This document shows positions 5,269-6,769 of a stretch of DNA of 6,769 nt, piece by piece. The stretch's first letter is position 1. Every line of letters begins with the position of its first letter. The position numbers were made by a program, and so were the translations under genes. Source of the stretch: Octadecabacter sp. (GTDB taxonomy: Bacteria; Pseudomonadota; Alphaproteobacteria; Rhodobacterales; Rhodobacteraceae). A model generated the notes under the pieces. The model did no database searches. It saw only the letters and a list, made by a program, of their open reading frames with translations, and was not told the origin of the DNA. Location of the stretch: assembly GCA_003533975.1 (NCBI GenBank), contig DQCL01000345.1, positions 1-6,769 of the forward strand. Direction: 5' to 3'.

Positions 5269-6769
5269 ATGGCCGATCTAACTCACAAAATATCGCAAGG
5301 CCGCGGCGACGCTCCTGCGGATGTCGTCTTGCGCGGGGCGCAGGTCTTTGACGTCATAACTGGGGCGATGCTGGATGGTGATGTTGCGATTTGTGGTGAC
5401 ACGATCGTCGGTACATGTGCGTCATATCAGGGCAAAGAAATTGTCGATGTCAGCGGGCTAACATTGGTGCCGGGGTTCATTGACACGCACCTCCACATCG
5501 AAAGCAGCCTCGTTACACCGTTTGAATTTGACCGTCTCGTCACCCCGCTCGGGGTCACCACGGCGATCTGCGATCCCCATGAAATTGCAAATGTGCTAGG
5601 TGTAGAAGGCATCCAATACTTTCTAGATGCCGCGCTTGAAACGGTTTTGGATATTCGCGTGAACCTTAGTTCCTGCGTGCCGTCAACGGACATGGAAACT
5701 TCTGGCGCACGTATTGAAGCCGCAGACCTCGAACCGTTGCGCGCGCATCCACAGGTTATCGGTTTGGCAGAAGTCATGAATTACCCTGGGGTGATTCACC
5801 AAGATCCGGGCATCATGGCGAAACTTGAAGCCTTCAGCGGAGGCCATATTGACGGGCATGCGCCAATGCTGTCGGGCAAAGACCTCAACGCCTATATTGC
5901 GGCAGGTATTCGAACGGAACACGAGGCAACGACGGCCGAAGAAGCGCGTGAAAAACTTCAAAAGGGCTTGCGGGTGCTGATCCGTGAAGGGTCAGTCTCC
6001 AAAGATCTCGATGCGCTTTTGCCACTGCTGGATGAACGCACGGCGAGCTATATGTGCTTTTGCACGGATGATCGAAACCCGCTCGATATCGGCGAACACG
6101 GCCATCTTGACTACCTCATCCGAACGGCGATTGCGCGTGGAGTTTCGCCTGTTGCAGTCTACCGCGCGGCGTCGTTGTCGGCGGCTGAAGCGTTTGGGTT
6201 GAAAGACCGGGGGCTCATCGCGCCGGGTCATCGCGCTGACATCGCCGCCCTCGGGAATTTAGAAAATTGTGATGCGAAACTGACCTTTTGTGGCGGGGTC
6301 CATGCGGCGGAAGCGGCGTTCATGGCCCGCAAAATCACACCAACCATCGGGCGTAAGTCCGTGAAAGCGCCAGTTGTGCATGCCCAAGATTTTCGAACCG
6401 CCTCTAATCGGAGCGAGACGGATGTCATTGGCGTTATCCCGGGCAAGATCATTACGGAACATTTGCACGCGCAAATTGCGCCGAAAAACGGCGACAAAGC
6501 ACCAGACATTGAGCGTGACCTTATTAAAATAGCGGTGATTGAACGCCACGGAATTAACGGAAATATCGCCACGGGCTTTGTGAAAGGGTTTGGTTTGCAT
6601 AGCGGGGCCATCGCCTCGACGGTTTGTCATGATCACCACAACATCGCTTGCGTGGGCGCCGACTACGACGATATGGCGCTGGCCAGTAATCGGATGACCG
6701 CACTTGAAGGCGGTTTCGTCGTCGCGCAGAACGGGGAGATCCTTGCTGAATTAGCGCTTCCTGTCGCCG
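5269..6769 (+). CDS. ade: Adenine deaminase, 3' end beyond window
   Basis: The first 500 codons of an amidohydrolase-superfamily adenine deaminase, which converts adenine to hypoxanthine and ammonia in purine salvage in the cytoplasm. Full-length relatives are about 570-600 aa, so about 70-100 residues lie past the window edge. Metal-site and active-site motifs are present in order: [13 protein letters not shown] with H74 and H76; [15 protein letters not shown] (97-111); [14 protein letters not shown] (134-147); [11 protein letters not shown] with the candidate bridging E168; GHIDGHAP with H193 and H197; RTEHEAT with H218; and CTDDRNP with D267 and D268. [12 protein letters not shown] (315-326) closes the barrel, and the C-terminal domain carries [10 protein letters not shown] and [13 protein letters not shown], typical of Ade and absent from most other amidohydrolases. 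The frame is open to the end. The gene follows the cyclic-di-GMP gene by 63 bp with no terminator seen, so co-transcription is possible. No purine-riboswitch-like leader is visible in that gap. Confidence 0.93.
   Translation, partial: MADLTHKISQGRGDAPADVVLRGAQVFDVITGAMLDGDVAICGDTIVGTCASYQGKEIVDVSGLTLVPGFIDTHLHIESSLVTPFEFDRLVTPLGVTTAICDPHEIANVLGVEGIQYFLDAALETVLDIRVNLSSCVPSTDMETSGARIEAADLEPLRAHPQVIGLAEVMNYPGVIHQDPGIMAKLEAFSGGHIDGHAPMLSGKDLNAYIAAGIRTEHEATTAEEAREKLQKGLRVLIREGSVSKDLDALLPLLDERTASYMCFCTDDRNPLDIGEHGHLDYLIRTAIARGVSPVAVYRAASLSAAEAFGLKDRGLIAPGHRADIAALGNLENCDAKLTFCGGVHAAEAAFMARKITPTIGRKSVKAPVVHAQDFRTASNRSETDVIGVIPGKIITEHLHAQIAPKNGDKAPDIERDLIKIAVIERHGINGNIATGFVKGFGLHSGAIASTVCHDHHNIACVGADYDDMALASNRMTALEGGFVVAQNGEILAELALPVA

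Overview
The window looks like ordinary chromosomal DNA from an alphaproteobacterium, most likely a Rhodobacterales (Roseobacter-group) species. This rests on intermediate base composition, alphaproteobacterial-style protein sequences (a B12-dependent ribonucleotide reductase, adenine deaminase and a short glutathione S-transferase) and a PAS-GGDEF-EAL signalling protein. It is an inference from protein resemblance, since no rRNA or other marker is present.

Layout. (1) Positions 1-315, plus strand: a heavily eroded remnant of a zinc-type alcohol dehydrogenase / quinone oxidoreductase gene. Four recognisable pieces of the family are strung together with the intervening sequence missing and the reading frame broken twice. 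(2) Positions 2254-312, minus strand: a two-gene unit. It holds an adenosylcobalamin-dependent (class II) ribonucleotide reductase of 574 aa and, joined by an ATGA stop/start overlap, a 73-aa protein resembling DUF1653. (3) Positions 2255-2482: an AT-rich divergent intergenic region with a weak NrdR-box-like site. (4) Positions 2483-5205, plus strand: a 210-aa glutathione S-transferase, then a soluble 681-aa PAS-PAS-GGDEF-EAL protein with intact cyclase, inhibitory-site and phosphodiesterase residues apart from an EGL variant of the EAL signature. (5) Positions 5269 to the window end, plus strand: adenine deaminase, truncated only by the window edge.

How they work together. The reductase and its small partner are probably co-translated and serve deoxyribonucleotide supply. 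The three plus-strand genes lie close together (44-bp and 63-bp gaps, no terminator seen), so they may share transcripts, but their functions (thiol conjugation, c-di-GMP turnover, purine salvage) do not form one obvious pathway. No CRISPR array, tRNA, rRNA, insertion sequence or defence system was seen. The points most worth a second look are the serially deleted dehydrogenase remnant, the coupled DUF1653-like gene, and the reductase's threonine where the first active-site reductant cysteine is expected.
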